Positions 7,426 to 15,666 of a DNA stretch of 64,000 nt are shown piece after piece. Origin of the DNA: Halobellus rufus (lineage in GTDB: Archaea; Halobacteriota; Halobacteria; Halobacteriales; Haloferacaceae); the NCBI RefSeq assembly GCF_000739575.1, contig NZ_BBJO01000003.1, positions 124,001 through 188,000 on the forward strand. Reading direction: 5' to 3'. The notes under the pieces were generated by a model, which was not told the origin of the DNA, did not search any database, and worked only from the letters and a program-made list of their open reading frames with translations. The position numbers and the translations under genes were made by a program. The stretch's first letter is position 1, and each line of letters opens with the position of its first letter.

Positions 7426-7836
7426 TCAGCCCAACCGGAACGACGGCTCTTCCGCCTCGGCGTCGAGGTCTTCTAAGTGGATGACCTCCTCGTCCTCGGC
7501 GTCGAGCTGCTCGCGGAGGTGGTTGACGTACTGCTTGTGCTCCTCGAGCTGTTCGCGGAGGTGTTCGGCCTCCAACTCTAGACGCTCGTGCTCGCGGACG
7601 AAGCTCTTCGGGACGGTCACCGTCGGCGGGAACTCCTGCTCGTCGCCGCCGGTGCGCAACTGTTCGAGTTCGTGCTCGGAGACGACCTGCACTTGTCCGT
7701 CGTGGGCAACGAGCGTGTCGACGTAGTCGCGGAAGACCGCCGAAAGCGAGATGTCCCGTTCCTCGGCGATCTCGCGCAGCGTCTCGAAGGCGTCCTCGTT
7801 GACGCGGAACGAGATCGTCTTGTTCTTGTTGCCCAT
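7426..7836 (-). CDS. Ribbon-helix-helix protein with coiled-coil tail
   Basis: The 136-residue protein starts with an RHH DNA-binding module (KTISFRVNEDAFETLREIAEERDISLSAVFRDYV, given here in two parts: strand ISFRV at ~8-12, helices at ~14-26 and 30-42). A hydrophilic linker and a heptad-rich Glu/Leu segment (~85-120) predicting a coiled coil follow, ending in an acidic tail. RHH proteins bind DNA as dimers; the target is unknown. The gene stands alone, followed by the frameshifted winged-helix gene. A TATA-like GGTTAAGTG is about 30 bp upstream. Confidence 0.75.
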   Translation of the reverse strand: MGNKNKTISFRVNEDAFETLREIAEERDISLSAVFRDYVDTLVAHDGQVQVVSEHELEQLRTGGDEQEFPPTVTVPKSFVREHERLELEAEHLREQLEEHKQYVNHLREQLDAEDEEVIHLEDLDAEAEEPSFRLG

Positions 7837-7943
7837 ATCTCGTCTCTAACTCGTCGGGCGATCCACTTAACCCTTCGTCAGACGCTCACACGACGCGTCG
7901 TGAAACCGCCGAGCGGCTCGCTTTCGAGCCTCCCTAATCCGGC

Positions 7944-8612
7944 CTACGGCTCGGTCTGGAGGCTCGACTGGTCGGCGTCGGACTCGGCGTCCGCGTCCTC
8001 GACGGCGCTGCCGCCGTCGAGACCGAACTCGTCGCTGTCGGACTCTTCGAGGCTTTCGAGCGCCGAGACGGCCGAGTCCTTGTAGCGGTCGATCGGGAGG
8101 TCGTACTCCTCGCGGGCCATCCGCGCGTACTCGTTGCCCTCCTCGTCGAACGCGGCGATGCGGTCGAGCGTCCGCTCGGCGGTCTCGACGACCCAGCGGT
8201 CGCGGGTCGCGGCGTCGACGACCTGGATCGACTCGGGACGGACGGAGACGTTGACGGAGCCGTCGTCGGTCTCGTAGGTCCGCGGCTTACCGACGACTGC
8301 GACGTACGCGGGCGGTTCCAGCTCTCGGAGCATACTCGCGGCCTCCGGCTGGTACTGCCCCGCGTAGACGAAGAACGTGCCCGTCGGGTCGACGATGCGA
8401 CCGCGCCAGTACTCGTTGTCCTCGCCGACGTCGTCCTTCTCGGTGAGGGTGCCGACGAAGAACACGCGGTTGGCTTTCTCGCCCGTCGGCAGCAGCAGGT
8501 AGACGGGCGCGCGGTCGTCGTCGGACTCCTTGAACGTGAAGGCGGAGTCGTTGAACTCGTCTGCGAACACGCGTCGGGCGACTTCTCGGGAGGGGATTTC
8601 GTTGGAACTCAT
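7944..8612 (-). CDS. RPA-associated protein (OB-fold)
   Basis: This 222-residue protein belongs to the COG3390-type RPA-associated family that haloarchaea encode next to single-stranded DNA-binding RPA. An OB-fold region spans about residues 40-140 (ANRVFFVGTLTEKD... WRGRIVDPTGTFFVYAG), followed by a helical part and an acidic Ser/Asp/Glu tail (180-222). The gene lies 1 bp downstream of rpa and is surely co-transcribed. In Haloferax such pairs are needed together for DNA repair; the same partnership is inferred here. Confidence 0.88.
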   Translation of the reverse strand: MSSNEIPSREVARRVFADEFNDSAFTFKESDDDRAPVYLLLPTGEKANRVFFVGTLTEKDDVGEDNEYWRGRIVDPTGTFFVYAGQYQPEAASMLRELEPPAYVAVVGKPRTYETDDGSVNVSVRPESIQVVDAATRDRWVVETAERTLDRIAAFDEEGNEYARMAREEYDLPIDRYKDSAVSALESLEESDSDEFGLDGGSAVEDADAESDADQSSLQTEP

Positions 8613-8613
8613 C

Positions 8614-9543
8614 TCAGATCGACCTCGCTTTGATCAGCACCGCTTCGGGATCCGCCGGTTCGGTGAGCCGTTCGACCTCGTCGGCGAGGACGTAGCGCCC
8701 CAGTTCGGGCCCGGAGACGCGGTAGTAGGTGCCGAGGAGGTCCTCGCGCATCTCGTCGACGACGACCGTCGTGTCGAGGGCGTCCATCGCCATCTGCTGG
8801 GCTTCGTCGAGCGTGACGCCGGTGAGGTCCTCCGTGACCTCGCGGCCGAAGATGATCTCGTGGACGCGCTCGCCGTCGTCGAGGACGCCCTTGATCCGGA
8901 GGTCGAACTCGCCGTCGACGTCACCGTGCTCCGAACAGCGGCCGTTCTGGAGGACGCGCGTGCAGCCCTCTTCCGGGCAGCGCTTGATGAGGCCGCTGCC
9001 CGACTGGATGTCGACGAGCGCGCCCTCGACGGTGGTCGAGTCGTCGCCGACCTCGATGTCCTCGTCGAGTTCTTCGATCGAGGTCGTCTTGTTCAGCTTC
9101 ACCGAGAAGTTGCCCTGGTACTCGTCGGTGACGACGTTGCCGAGGCGGTAGACCGCTCCTTCTTCGAGCTTCGGGAGGTCCGAGGTCTCGAAGGCGACGA
9201 ACTTGGTTCGCCCGGACTCGTCGCCGAGCAGGCCCACCTGCGCGATCGAGTCGCTCCGGGGCTCCCACAGTTCGACGACCTTGGCGGTCACGTCGATCCA
9301 TTGCTCGTCCTCGTCGATGTCGGCGAGGCGGACCTCGTCGTTACCGCCGCGACCGATCTCGTCGCGGTCGAGGCCGGCCTCCTCGAGGTAGCTGTTGATC
9401 ACCGATCGGCGCGCCTCCTCGACGGGGACGCGGTACTCCTCGACGAGGTTCTCCAGTCGCTCCTCGACCTCGTCTTCGCTGACGTCTAGGTGGTCCGAGA
9501 ACTGTTCGGCTATCTCCGCTGCGTGTGTTCGCAGGTCTGACAT
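8614..9543 (-). CDS. rpa: Replication factor A (single-stranded DNA-binding protein)
   Basis: This 309-residue RPA coats single-stranded DNA in replication and repair. The N-terminal helical region (1-60) precedes an OB fold (~75-155, WIDVTAKVVELW... GRTKFVAFE) and a second OB fold holding a zinc finger with C189, C194, C203 and H206. This is the single-subunit RPA of the haloarchaeal Rpa1/Rpa3 style. On the minus strand a GGCGGAGGCG run (complement at 9553-9562) about 12 bp before the ATG is a Shine-Dalgarno candidate, and a TATA-like CTTTATTAC is ~65 bp upstream, so this message probably has a leader. The associated-protein gene follows after 1 bp. Confidence 0.92.
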   Translation of the reverse strand: MSDLRTHAAEIAEQFSDHLDVSEDEVEERLENLVEEYRVPVEEARRSVINSYLEEAGLDRDEIGRGGNDEVRLADIDEDEQWIDVTAKVVELWEPRSDSIAQVGLLGDESGRTKFVAFETSDLPKLEEGAVYRLGNVVTDEYQGNFSVKLNKTTSIEELDEDIEVGDDSTTVEGALVDIQSGSGLIKRCPEEGCTRVLQNGRCSEHGDVDGEFDLRIKGVLDDGERVHEIIFGREVTEDLTGVTLDEAQQMAMDALDTTVVVDEMREDLLGTYYRVSGPELGRYVLADEVERLTEPADPEAVLIKARSI

Positions 9544-9749
9544 AGTTTCACTCGCCTCCGCCTTGTTTTCCGATGGGAGGCACAGGGCGTTTGGTGCGCG
9601 ATGAGTAATAAAGTATCGTAACCGGGGTGAAAGTGAAGTCCGTCGGACACCGCCGGGATACTAGCGGTGGAGGGGTCGAAAGAGCGGTCCGTCGGATTCG
9701 AGGAGACCCACCAACGGACCTATGTCGATCCGTGCCCCACGACGGAACG

Positions 9750-10052
9750 ATGGACGACCGTCTCGAACACATCCTGCGTCAGAAGCTCCGCGCCGCGGGG
9801 CGACAGTACGCCCGCGCCCGGGACGCCTACCGAGACGGGAGAGAATCGGGCGGTCGAAACGACAGCGACGCGGTAGCGAGTTCGCTCCCCCGCGACGACG
9901 AGGGGCGCGTCCGGCTCGTCTGCCGCCGCCACGCCGAGCGCCGGGCCGTCGCCGTCGACGACGAGGGGACCCCGGCCTGTTACGAGGCCGGACACCCGGA
10001 CTGCGAGGGCTGCGTCGACGACATCTGCGACGGCATCGTGGAGACGTGGTGA
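9750..10052 (+). CDS. Small cysteine-containing haloarchaeal protein (DUF7091-like)
   Basis: It encodes 100 residues: a basic helical N-terminus and a C-terminal half with cysteines at VCRRH, ACYEAGHPDCEGCVDDIC. The Cys/His pattern (C-x-x-x-x-x-H-x-x-C-x-x-C-x-x-x-x-C) suggests a small zinc-binding fold. Function unknown. It overlaps the next gene by one base (TGATG), so its translation is coupled to the sugar-nucleotide enzyme. ATG at 9750 is chosen because upstream sequence is non-coding in character. Confidence 0.75.
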   Translation: MDDRLEHILRQKLRAAGRQYARARDAYRDGRESGGRNDSDAVASSLPRDDEGRVRLVCRRHAERRAVAVDDEGTPACYEAGHPDCEGCVDDICDGIVETW

Positions 10053-11140
10053 TGACGGGGACCGACTCCGACGGCGACGACTCGCTCCCGGTTGTCGCCG
10101 TCGTGCTCGCCGGCGGCACCGGGTCGCGGCTCTACCCCGCGAGCCGGTCCGACCGACCGAAGCAGTTCCTCTCGCTGGCCGCGGACGGCGACGGCGAGAG
10201 CGAGGGGGGATCGCTCCTCGAACGCACCGTCGAACGCGCTCGCGACGTCGCCGACGAGGTGGTCGTCGTCACCCGCGAGTCGTACCGAGAGGGGGTCGCC
10301 GAGCGAGTGGGCGAAGCGACGGTGCTCGTCGAGCCCGCGGGCCGCGACACCGGACCGGCGCTGCTGTACGCGACGCACCGGGTTTCCACGGAGTACGACG
10401 ACTGCGTGGTTCTGGCGCTCCCGAGCGACCACCTCGTCGGCGAGGGGTTCGCGCCCGCAGTTCGGCGGGGGACCGCCGTCGCCGCGCGCGAGGATCGCCT
10501 CGTGACGTTCGGGGTGGAACCGACGCGGGCCGAGACCGGATACGGCTACATCGAGCCCGCGGACGGAGCCGTCGAGGGGGGCGAGCGAGAGGCGTGGGCT
10601 CCGGTCCGGTCGTTCCACGAGAAGCCCGACCCCGCGACCGCGGCGGCGTACGTCGAGGCCGGTCACTACTGGAACGCCGGGCTGTTCGCGTGGCGACCGA
10701 CGGTCTTCTTCGACGCCGTGGAGTCGTCGCCGCTGGCGTCGCTCGCCGCCGCGCTCCGCTCGGAGACGACGGCCGAAGAGGTAACCGAGGCGTTCGAATC
10801 GACTGATCCCGTCAGCGTCGACAACGCGGTCTTCGAGACCGCCGACGATGTCGCTGTCGTCCCGGTGTCCTTCCCGTGGGACGACGTCGGCTCGTGGGAC
10901 GCGTTCGAGCGCGTCCTCGACGCCGACGGGGACGGCAACGTCACCGACGGCGACGTGGCGCTCCGGACGATCGACGCCGCGGACAACGTCGTCGTCGCCG
11001 AGGACGCACACGTCTCGCTGGTCGGCGTGTCGGATCTCGCGGTCGTCGCGTGGGACGACCGCGTGCTGGTCGTCCCGAAATCGCGAGCACAGGACGTCAA
11101 ATCGCTCGTACGGTCGCTGGAAGAACGCGGCGAGTTCTGA
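10052..11140 (+). CDS. Mannose-1-phosphate guanylyltransferase-like nucleotidyltransferase
   Basis: The 362-residue protein matches mannose-1-phosphate guanylyltransferases, which make GDP-mannose from GTP and mannose 1-phosphate. The nucleotide-binding signature LAGGTGSRLYPASR..RPKQF is at residues ~19-41, PAGRDTGPAL near 96, ALPSDH near 123, ETGYGYIE near 163, FHEKPD near 191, WNAGLFAW near 209 and the late catalytic motif PWDDVGSWDA near 274. GDP-mannose would feed S-layer or archaellin glycosylation. Substrate specificity (mannose versus another hexose 1-phosphate) is inferred from family motifs. Confidence 0.88.
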   Translation: MTGTDSDGDDSLPVVAVVLAGGTGSRLYPASRSDRPKQFLSLAADGDGESEGGSLLERTVERARDVADEVVVVTRESYREGVAERVGEATVLVEPAGRDTGPALLYATHRVSTEYDDCVVLALPSDHLVGEGFAPAVRRGTAVAAREDRLVTFGVEPTRAETGYGYIEPADGAVEGGEREAWAPVRSFHEKPDPATAAAYVEAGHYWNAGLFAWRPTVFFDAVESSPLASLAAALRSETTAEEVTEAFESTDPVSVDNAVFETADDVAVVPVSFPWDDVGSWDAFERVLDADGDGNVTDGDVALRTIDAADNVVVAEDAHVSLVGVSDLAVVAWDDRVLVVPKSRAQDVKSLVRSLEERGEF

Positions 11141-11164
11141 GCGTCGACCCGACGCTTTCGGGGC

Positions 11165-11677
11165 CTACTCGGCGGTTCGGCGCACCTGAACTTTCCCGCC
11201 GGTCGTGACCCCGACGAGCAGCGGCTCGCGGACCTCCCGACCCTGGATGGCGTCGCCGGCGGCGTCGGAGACGGCCTTCATCAGCTCCGGTGCGGTCCGG
11301 TTCACCTTCACGCCGGCCTCGTCGCAGGCGTCGTACACCTGCTTCGGGACGTCGTAGAGGTCGGTTCCCTTCTCGACGGCGATCTGCACCGGCGCGGCCA
11401 GCGCCTCCGCGAACGCGACGGTCTCGCGGGCCTTCTCGACGTTTCGGCGGGCGCTCGATTCCACGCTCGAGACGTTCGCGCGCGAGGTACCGAGCATCTC
11501 GGCGATGCGCGACTGCTGGATGCCGCGCTCGCGGAGTACCAGCACCTCGGCCTGCCGACGGGTCAACACGCTCTCATCGGGGTCGAATCCGACCTCCGAC
11601 AGCGCGGCGTCGACGTCGAACGTCCCCGCGTCGTCCGACTCGGCCGACTCCACGCCGTCGCCTTCGCCATCAGCCAT
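11165..11677 (-). CDS. Tfx family DNA-binding protein
   Basis: This 170-residue protein has an acidic N-terminal extension (~35 residues), then the Tfx helix-turn-helix: SVLTRRQAEVLVLRERGIQQ followed by SRIAEMLGTSRANVSSVESSA (residues ~36-78), resembling sigma-70 region 4 and LuxR recognition helices. A C-terminal alpha/beta domain follows. The founding member from Methanothermobacter binds near the fmdECB promoter; the role in haloarchaea, which lack that operon, is unknown. The start at 11675-11677 gives the normal length; the upstream open frame is non-conserved. Confidence 0.88.
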   Translation of the reverse strand: MADGEGDGVESAESDDAGTFDVDAALSEVGFDPDESVLTRRQAEVLVLRERGIQQSRIAEMLGTSRANVSSVESSARRNVEKARETVAFAEALAAPVQIAVEKGTDLYDVPKQVYDACDEAGVKVNRTAPELMKAVSDAAGDAIQGREVREPLLVGVTTGGKVQVRRTAE

Positions 11678-11857
11678 ACCGTGTGTTTGCGCGGCGGCCG
11701 CAAAAAAGCTACAGAAGATGGACCGTCCGTCGCGTCGGTGAAAATGAGCGGTAGAAGTACCATCAGCAGGCGAGCGGCGCACGTCCGCGCGGCGGAGGTC
11801 GTCGGTCGAGACGGAGAGCAGACTGTCCGTTCGGTCTCGCCCGGTCGATGCGGCCGA

Positions 11858-12343
11858 CTACCCGCCCCAGAAGTTGTCGCGACTTCCGAGCGCGGTCGGT
11901 CGTCCGCGGCCGCCGGTGTCGTCGGTGTCGTCGGTCCCGTCGTCCGCGTCGCCGTCGCCCGACTCGGTCGGTTCCTCGTCCTCCTCGTCGTCGACCGCGT
12001 CGGGGTCGAGCGGGAGCCGCTCGACGACCTTCTTCGCCGTCGCGTGGTTCGACTTCACGCGGTCGATTCGGACGACGGCGCGGGCCTCCGGCAGGAGGCC
12101 GTCGATCAGGACGATGAAGCCGTCATCCGTGCGGCCGACGCCCGAGCCGCTCTCGTGGATGTCGTCGACCTCGACGACGACCTCCTCGCCCGGCTTTACG
12201 GGCTGGGCCTTCAGGTCGCGGATCGGCTGTTCGTAGTTGTTACACCACTCCGCGCCGCCGCGGTCGCCGTAGTACTGACACCCCATCCCGTCGATTCGCT
12301 CCGAGTACCGGGGGCAGTCGTCGGCTAACGGACAGTCTGACAT
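11858..12343 (-). CDS. TRAM domain RNA-binding protein
   Basis: The 161-residue protein begins with a cysteine-rich segment (CPLADDCPRY...GCQYYG...WCNNYEQ, residues 4-36). A TRAM domain follows at ~48-108 (VKPGEEVVVEVDDIHESGSG...DDGFIVLIDGLLPEARAVVRIDRV), and then an acidic Asp/Thr/Gly tail. TRAM domains bind RNA and act as RNA chaperones in archaea. The N-terminal cysteines could hold zinc. It stands alone between Tfx and a membrane protein. Confidence 0.88.
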   Translation of the reverse strand: MSDCPLADDCPRYSERIDGMGCQYYGDRGGAEWCNNYEQPIRDLKAQPVKPGEEVVVEVDDIHESGSGVGRTDDGFIVLIDGLLPEARAVVRIDRVKSNHATAKKVVERLPLDPDAVDDEEDEEPTESGDGDADDGTDDTDDTGGRGRPTALGSRDNFWGG

Positions 12344-12505
12344 AGCGGGAGATACTTGACGGGCCGTCTAAACGCTTGCGGGTCTGCGAACCGGCCGCGA
12401 CGCTGGTCGTTCGAGCGGCTGTGACGCCGTCCCGACGACCGGCTGTGACCCTGCCGTCAGGACCGCGACCGCAACGCTTTCTGCCGCCTCGCTCCGACTC
12501 GGTGT

Positions 12506-13192
12506 ATGAGCCGTCGCGTCCCCGAGTTCGCGGTCCTCATCGGCATCTTCCTCGGGCTCTCGGTCGTTGTGACAGGCATCACACTCGGCTGGGGGCTCTA
12601 CGCGACGGTCGTGCTCGGCGCGCTCGTCTCCTACCCGTTCGTCGGATTCGGGATCGTCCGCGACGACGACCCGGCGGCGACGCTCCGTCCGCGCTGGCTG
12701 CTCGCCGGTGGGGTCGTCGTCGCGGCCGCCGGTTCGCTCGGAGTCGTGCTCGAAGACCCCACGGCTGCCGGGCTGCTCCGAGCGGCGCTCGTCGGCCTCG
12801 TGCTCGTCGCGCCTCCGGCTGGGTACGCCGCGCACTTCGGGGCCGGCGTCAACCCCCTCTCGCCGCGGACGTCCGTCGCCGTCGGTGCGGCAACCGGAGT
12901 CGTGCTCGCAATTTCGGGCCCGCTCGTCGGCGAACCGCTCGTCGGCGTCGCCGCCGGCGTGCTCTGCGCGCTCGGCGCGGCGCTCTACGGGGCCGCGCGC
13001 GGCGTCGACTTCGAGCGCCGGACGAAGCGGCGCGCTGCGGCCGCCGGTGGGGTGGTCGGCCTCGGTATCGCGGCCGTCGGCGTCGTCACCGCCGGCCCGC
13101 TCGGCGAGTGGCTCCTCGTCGGGGTGGCCGTCGCGTTCGTCCCGAGCCTGTACGCGGCGCTGACGATGGATCGACGCGCGCGAGCTAAATAG
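12506..13192 (+). CDS. Multi-pass membrane protein of unknown function
   Basis: It encodes 228 residues with about seven hydrophobic Ala/Gly/Val-rich segments and few polar loops, ending in a short basic tail. I recognise no family or catalytic motif. A copy of the 45-bp 3' end of the convergent radical SAM gene and one member of the intergenic repeat family follow its stop codon within 70 bp. Confidence 0.72.
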   Translation: MSRRVPEFAVLIGIFLGLSVVVTGITLGWGLYATVVLGALVSYPFVGFGIVRDDDPAATLRPRWLLAGGVVVAAAGSLGVVLEDPTAAGLLRAALVGLVLVAPPAGYAAHFGAGVNPLSPRTSVAVGAATGVVLAISGPLVGEPLVGVAAGVLCALGAALYGAARGVDFERRTKRRAAAAGGVVGLGIAAVGVVTAGPLGEWLLVGVAVAFVPSLYAALTMDRRARAK

Positions 13193-13210
13193 CGGAGCGG
13201 CGAGACGAAT

Positions 13211-13397
13211 CGCACTCGCGACGTCCCTACGCCAGCGGCGTCCGCTCGACCACCGTCCCAGTCCCACCTTTTGCGCTGCGCTCGCTGCGCTCGCTCGGCA
13301 AAAGCTGGACCAAAAGCCTCGCCTATCGGCTCGGCCGCTCGCGCGTACCGCGCTCGCGACGTCCCTACGCCAGCGGCGTCCGCTCGACCACAGTCCC
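13211..13397. repeat. Duplicated 3' end of radical SAM gene flanking an intergenic repeat
   Basis: Bases 13211-13259 and 13349-13397 match at about 47 of 49 positions, at a period of 138 bp. The right copy is the true 3' end of the radical SAM gene (last ~11 codons and stop); the left copy is a detached duplicate that still encodes ...VVERTPLA and a stop on the minus strand. Between them lies a member of the CCACCTTTT repeat family. Confidence 0.85.
13263..13323 (+). repeat. Intergenic palindromic repeat, copy A
   Basis: Reads CCCACCTTTTGC, a GC-rich core with repeated CGCTCGCTGCG, then GGCAAAAGCTGGACCAAAAGCC. TTTTGC and GCAAAA can pair as the outer stem. It lies about 70 bp 3' of the plus-strand membrane protein gene, in the sense orientation, and between the two copies of the radical SAM gene end. 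Four further copies occur in the window. Confidence 0.8.
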
Positions 13398-14360
13398 GTC
13401 CGCGGTGGGGTACTGCTCGACGATCTCGCCCTCGGGAACGTCGCCCTCCTCGATCATCTCCTCTAAGAGCCACCACGCGACCTCGACGTGCTCGGACTTG
13501 ACGGTGTAGAACTCCTCGGGGACGCCGAGGGCGTCTAACTCCTCGCTCCCGATCCACGTCTTGCCGTAGACGAGCGTCCCGTCGTCGGTCACCTCGTCGA
13601 ACGGCCGGCGGATCGTCCGCGCCATCCGCTTGAGCCGGTTGCGGTGCTGGGCGGCGTCCTTGAACACGGAGGTGCAGAAGTACACGCGTTCGTGGTCGCC
13701 CATCGTTTCGAGGATCTCATCCTTGGAGCCGTCGACGGCGGACATGTGGCCCTCCTGCAGTTCGTAGCCCTCCTCCTGCATCCGTCGGTAGTTCCCGTCG
13801 CTCATCTCGAACTCGTTGACGTTGCAGAAGTCGGCCGCGCCCTCGTCGAGGAACTCCAGGAACTCCTCTTCGGCGCGGATGCCGGGGATCTCGAAGGCGG
13901 GCGTCAGGCCCTCCTCGCGGGCGACGTAGAGTATCTCCTCCCACTCGGTTCCGTGGAGGTCGCCCCACAGTTCGTACGGCGGGTGGAATCGGATCTCGTC
14001 GAGCCCCGCCTCCGAGAGGCGGCGCATATTCTCCCGACCGCCGGTGATCCCGGTGTAGAGGTGGGTGTGGTGGTCCTCGCCGAACTCGTCTTTCAAGAGC
14101 GAGAGGTAGTGACACGTCCGGTCGAGCGCCTCCTGCGGCTCGCCCCCGGTGATCGAGGTGCCGAGGGCGTCCATCCGGTGGGCCTCCTCGAGGACGTCGT
14201 CGTCGGACTCGACGAGGCGCTCGTTGGCGTAGACGTCGGTGACGTTCTTGCGGTTCTCGCCGAGCGGGCAGTAGAAGCAGTCGCGCTGGTCGCAGTACCC
14301 GTACACGAACAGGACCATCTTGCCGCCCTTCGCGCACTGCTCACAGCCCTTCGAGATCAT
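13365..14360 (-). CDS. Radical SAM protein
   Basis: The 331-residue enzyme carries an iron-sulfur signature near its N-terminus: G-Y-C-D-Q-R-D-C-F-Y-C-P (cysteines at ~23, 28, 31; C-x4-C-x2-C spacing differs from the usual C-x3-C-x2-C). A second pair, CEQC, lies at residues 6-9. The SAM-binding GGEP follows at ~72-75 (ITGGEPQEAL). Partial TIM-barrel strands continue to ~220. Archaeal members of this group are annotated only as radical SAM proteins; the substrate is unknown. The 3' end of the gene is duplicated downstream (see repeat). Confidence 0.85.
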   Translation of the reverse strand: MISKGCEQCAKGGKMVLFVYGYCDQRDCFYCPLGENRKNVTDVYANERLVESDDDVLEEAHRMDALGTSITGGEPQEALDRTCHYLSLLKDEFGEDHHTHLYTGITGGRENMRRLSEAGLDEIRFHPPYELWGDLHGTEWEEILYVAREEGLTPAFEIPGIRAEEEFLEFLDEGAADFCNVNEFEMSDGNYRRMQEEGYELQEGHMSAVDGSKDEILETMGDHERVYFCTSVFKDAAQHRNRLKRMARTIRRPFDEVTDDGTLVYGKTWIGSEELDALGVPEEFYTVKSEHVEVAWWLLEEMIEEGDVPEGEIVEQYPTADGTVVERTPLA

Positions 14361-14499
14361 TCTGTCGTACGGATTACCGGCCGGAGGCCCAAAAGTCGTG
14401 CTATCTAGACCGGCCGGAGATGCGACCTTCGCGAGTCACGCCGAGTCGATCGCGACGCTCCCGAAAACAGATATACCACGATGGCGTATCCCACGGCAG

Positions 14500-15627
14500 A
14501 TGCTGTTGGTCCTCTGCGTCGACCTCGACGACGATCTCGGCCGCAAAACCGGGCTGGAGACGCCGGTCGTCGGCCGCGACGCCGTCGAATCCGCAGCCGT
14601 GGCGCTAGCGACGGCCGACCCCGAGGACTCCGACGTCAACGTGCTGTTTCAGGGGATCCACGAGCACGACGCCCTCGCCAGCGACCCCGGCGTCGACGAG
14701 GAAGTGACCGTCGCGGCGGTCACCGGCACGCAGGGGGGCGACGTGAAGGCCAACCGCGCGATCGGCGAGGAGATCGACCGCGTGCTGGCGGGGCTCTCGA
14801 CCGGCGAGAACGTCAGCGCGATCGTCATCACCGACGGCGCGCAGGACGAATCGGTCCTGCCGATCATCCGATCGCGCGTCCCGATCGACAGCGTGCGCCG
14901 CGTCGTCGTCCGGCAGGCGCAGGACCTCGAATCGATCTACTACACGATGAAGCAGGTCCTCGCCGACCCGGAGACGCGCGGGACGATCCTCGTGCCGCTG
15001 GGGATCCTCCTCCTGATTTACCCGTTCGTCACGATCGCTAGCCTCTTCGACGTCCCCGGCGCGGTCGTGCTCGGATTCATCTCGGCGTTCCTCGGCCTGT
15101 ACACCCTCTTTCGCGGCCTCGGGCTGGAGGACGCCGTCGACGACACCGCAGAGCGCGTCCGCGACGTGCTCTACGAGGGCCGCGTCACGCTCATCACGTA
15201 CGTCGCCGCCGCGGCGCTCCTCGTCGTCGGCGGGTTCCGCGGATACGCCCTCGTCGAGACCCTCCGGGCCAGCGTCCCAAACGCGACGCCGCCGCTCGTC
15301 CTCGCGGCGCTCGTCCACGGCGCAGTCCAGTGGTTCGCCGCGGCCGGGGTCACCTCGAGCCTCGGGCAGGTGACCGACGAGTACCTCGCCGACCGGTTCA
15401 AGTGGCGCTACCTCAACGCGCCGTTCTACGTCGTCGCGATCGCGGTCGTGCTCTACGTCGTCTCGGGGTTCTTCCTCCCCCGTGGGATCGCCGGCGTCGA
15501 GTCGTTCTCGATGACGCAGCTGGCGATCGGCCTCACGGCCGGGACGCTGCTCGGCGTGTTCAGCACGCTCGCGTTCGCGATCGCGGAGTCGCGGTTTCCG
15601 ACGGCCGCGGAGGCGACACAGGGCTGA
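14500..15627 (+). CDS. DUF373 family membrane protein
   Basis: The 375-residue protein has a soluble N-terminal domain (1-165) starting MLLVLCVDLDDDLGRK with a motif GTQGGDVKANRAIGEE and ITDGAQDESVLPIIRSR, typical of the DUF373 family. About six transmembrane helices follow between ~165 and 365. The Asp-rich start (VDLDDDLG) could bind metal or nucleotide. The family is archaeal and uncharacterised. ATG at 14500 is chosen because it begins exactly at the first conserved strand; a TATA-like ATATACCA is ~27 bp upstream, suggesting a leaderless message. Confidence 0.82.
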   Translation: MLLVLCVDLDDDLGRKTGLETPVVGRDAVESAAVALATADPEDSDVNVLFQGIHEHDALASDPGVDEEVTVAAVTGTQGGDVKANRAIGEEIDRVLAGLSTGENVSAIVITDGAQDESVLPIIRSRVPIDSVRRVVVRQAQDLESIYYTMKQVLADPETRGTILVPLGILLLIYPFVTIASLFDVPGAVVLGFISAFLGLYTLFRGLGLEDAVDDTAERVRDVLYEGRVTLITYVAAAALLVVGGFRGYALVETLRASVPNATPPLVLAALVHGAVQWFAAAGVTSSLGQVTDEYLADRFKWRYLNAPFYVVAIAVVLYVVSGFFLPRGIAGVESFSMTQLAIGLTAGTLLGVFSTLAFAIAESRFPTAAEATQG

Positions 15628-15666
15628 AACGGGCGCGGGGTCGCCGACGCCGCGTCGTCGACGCCG

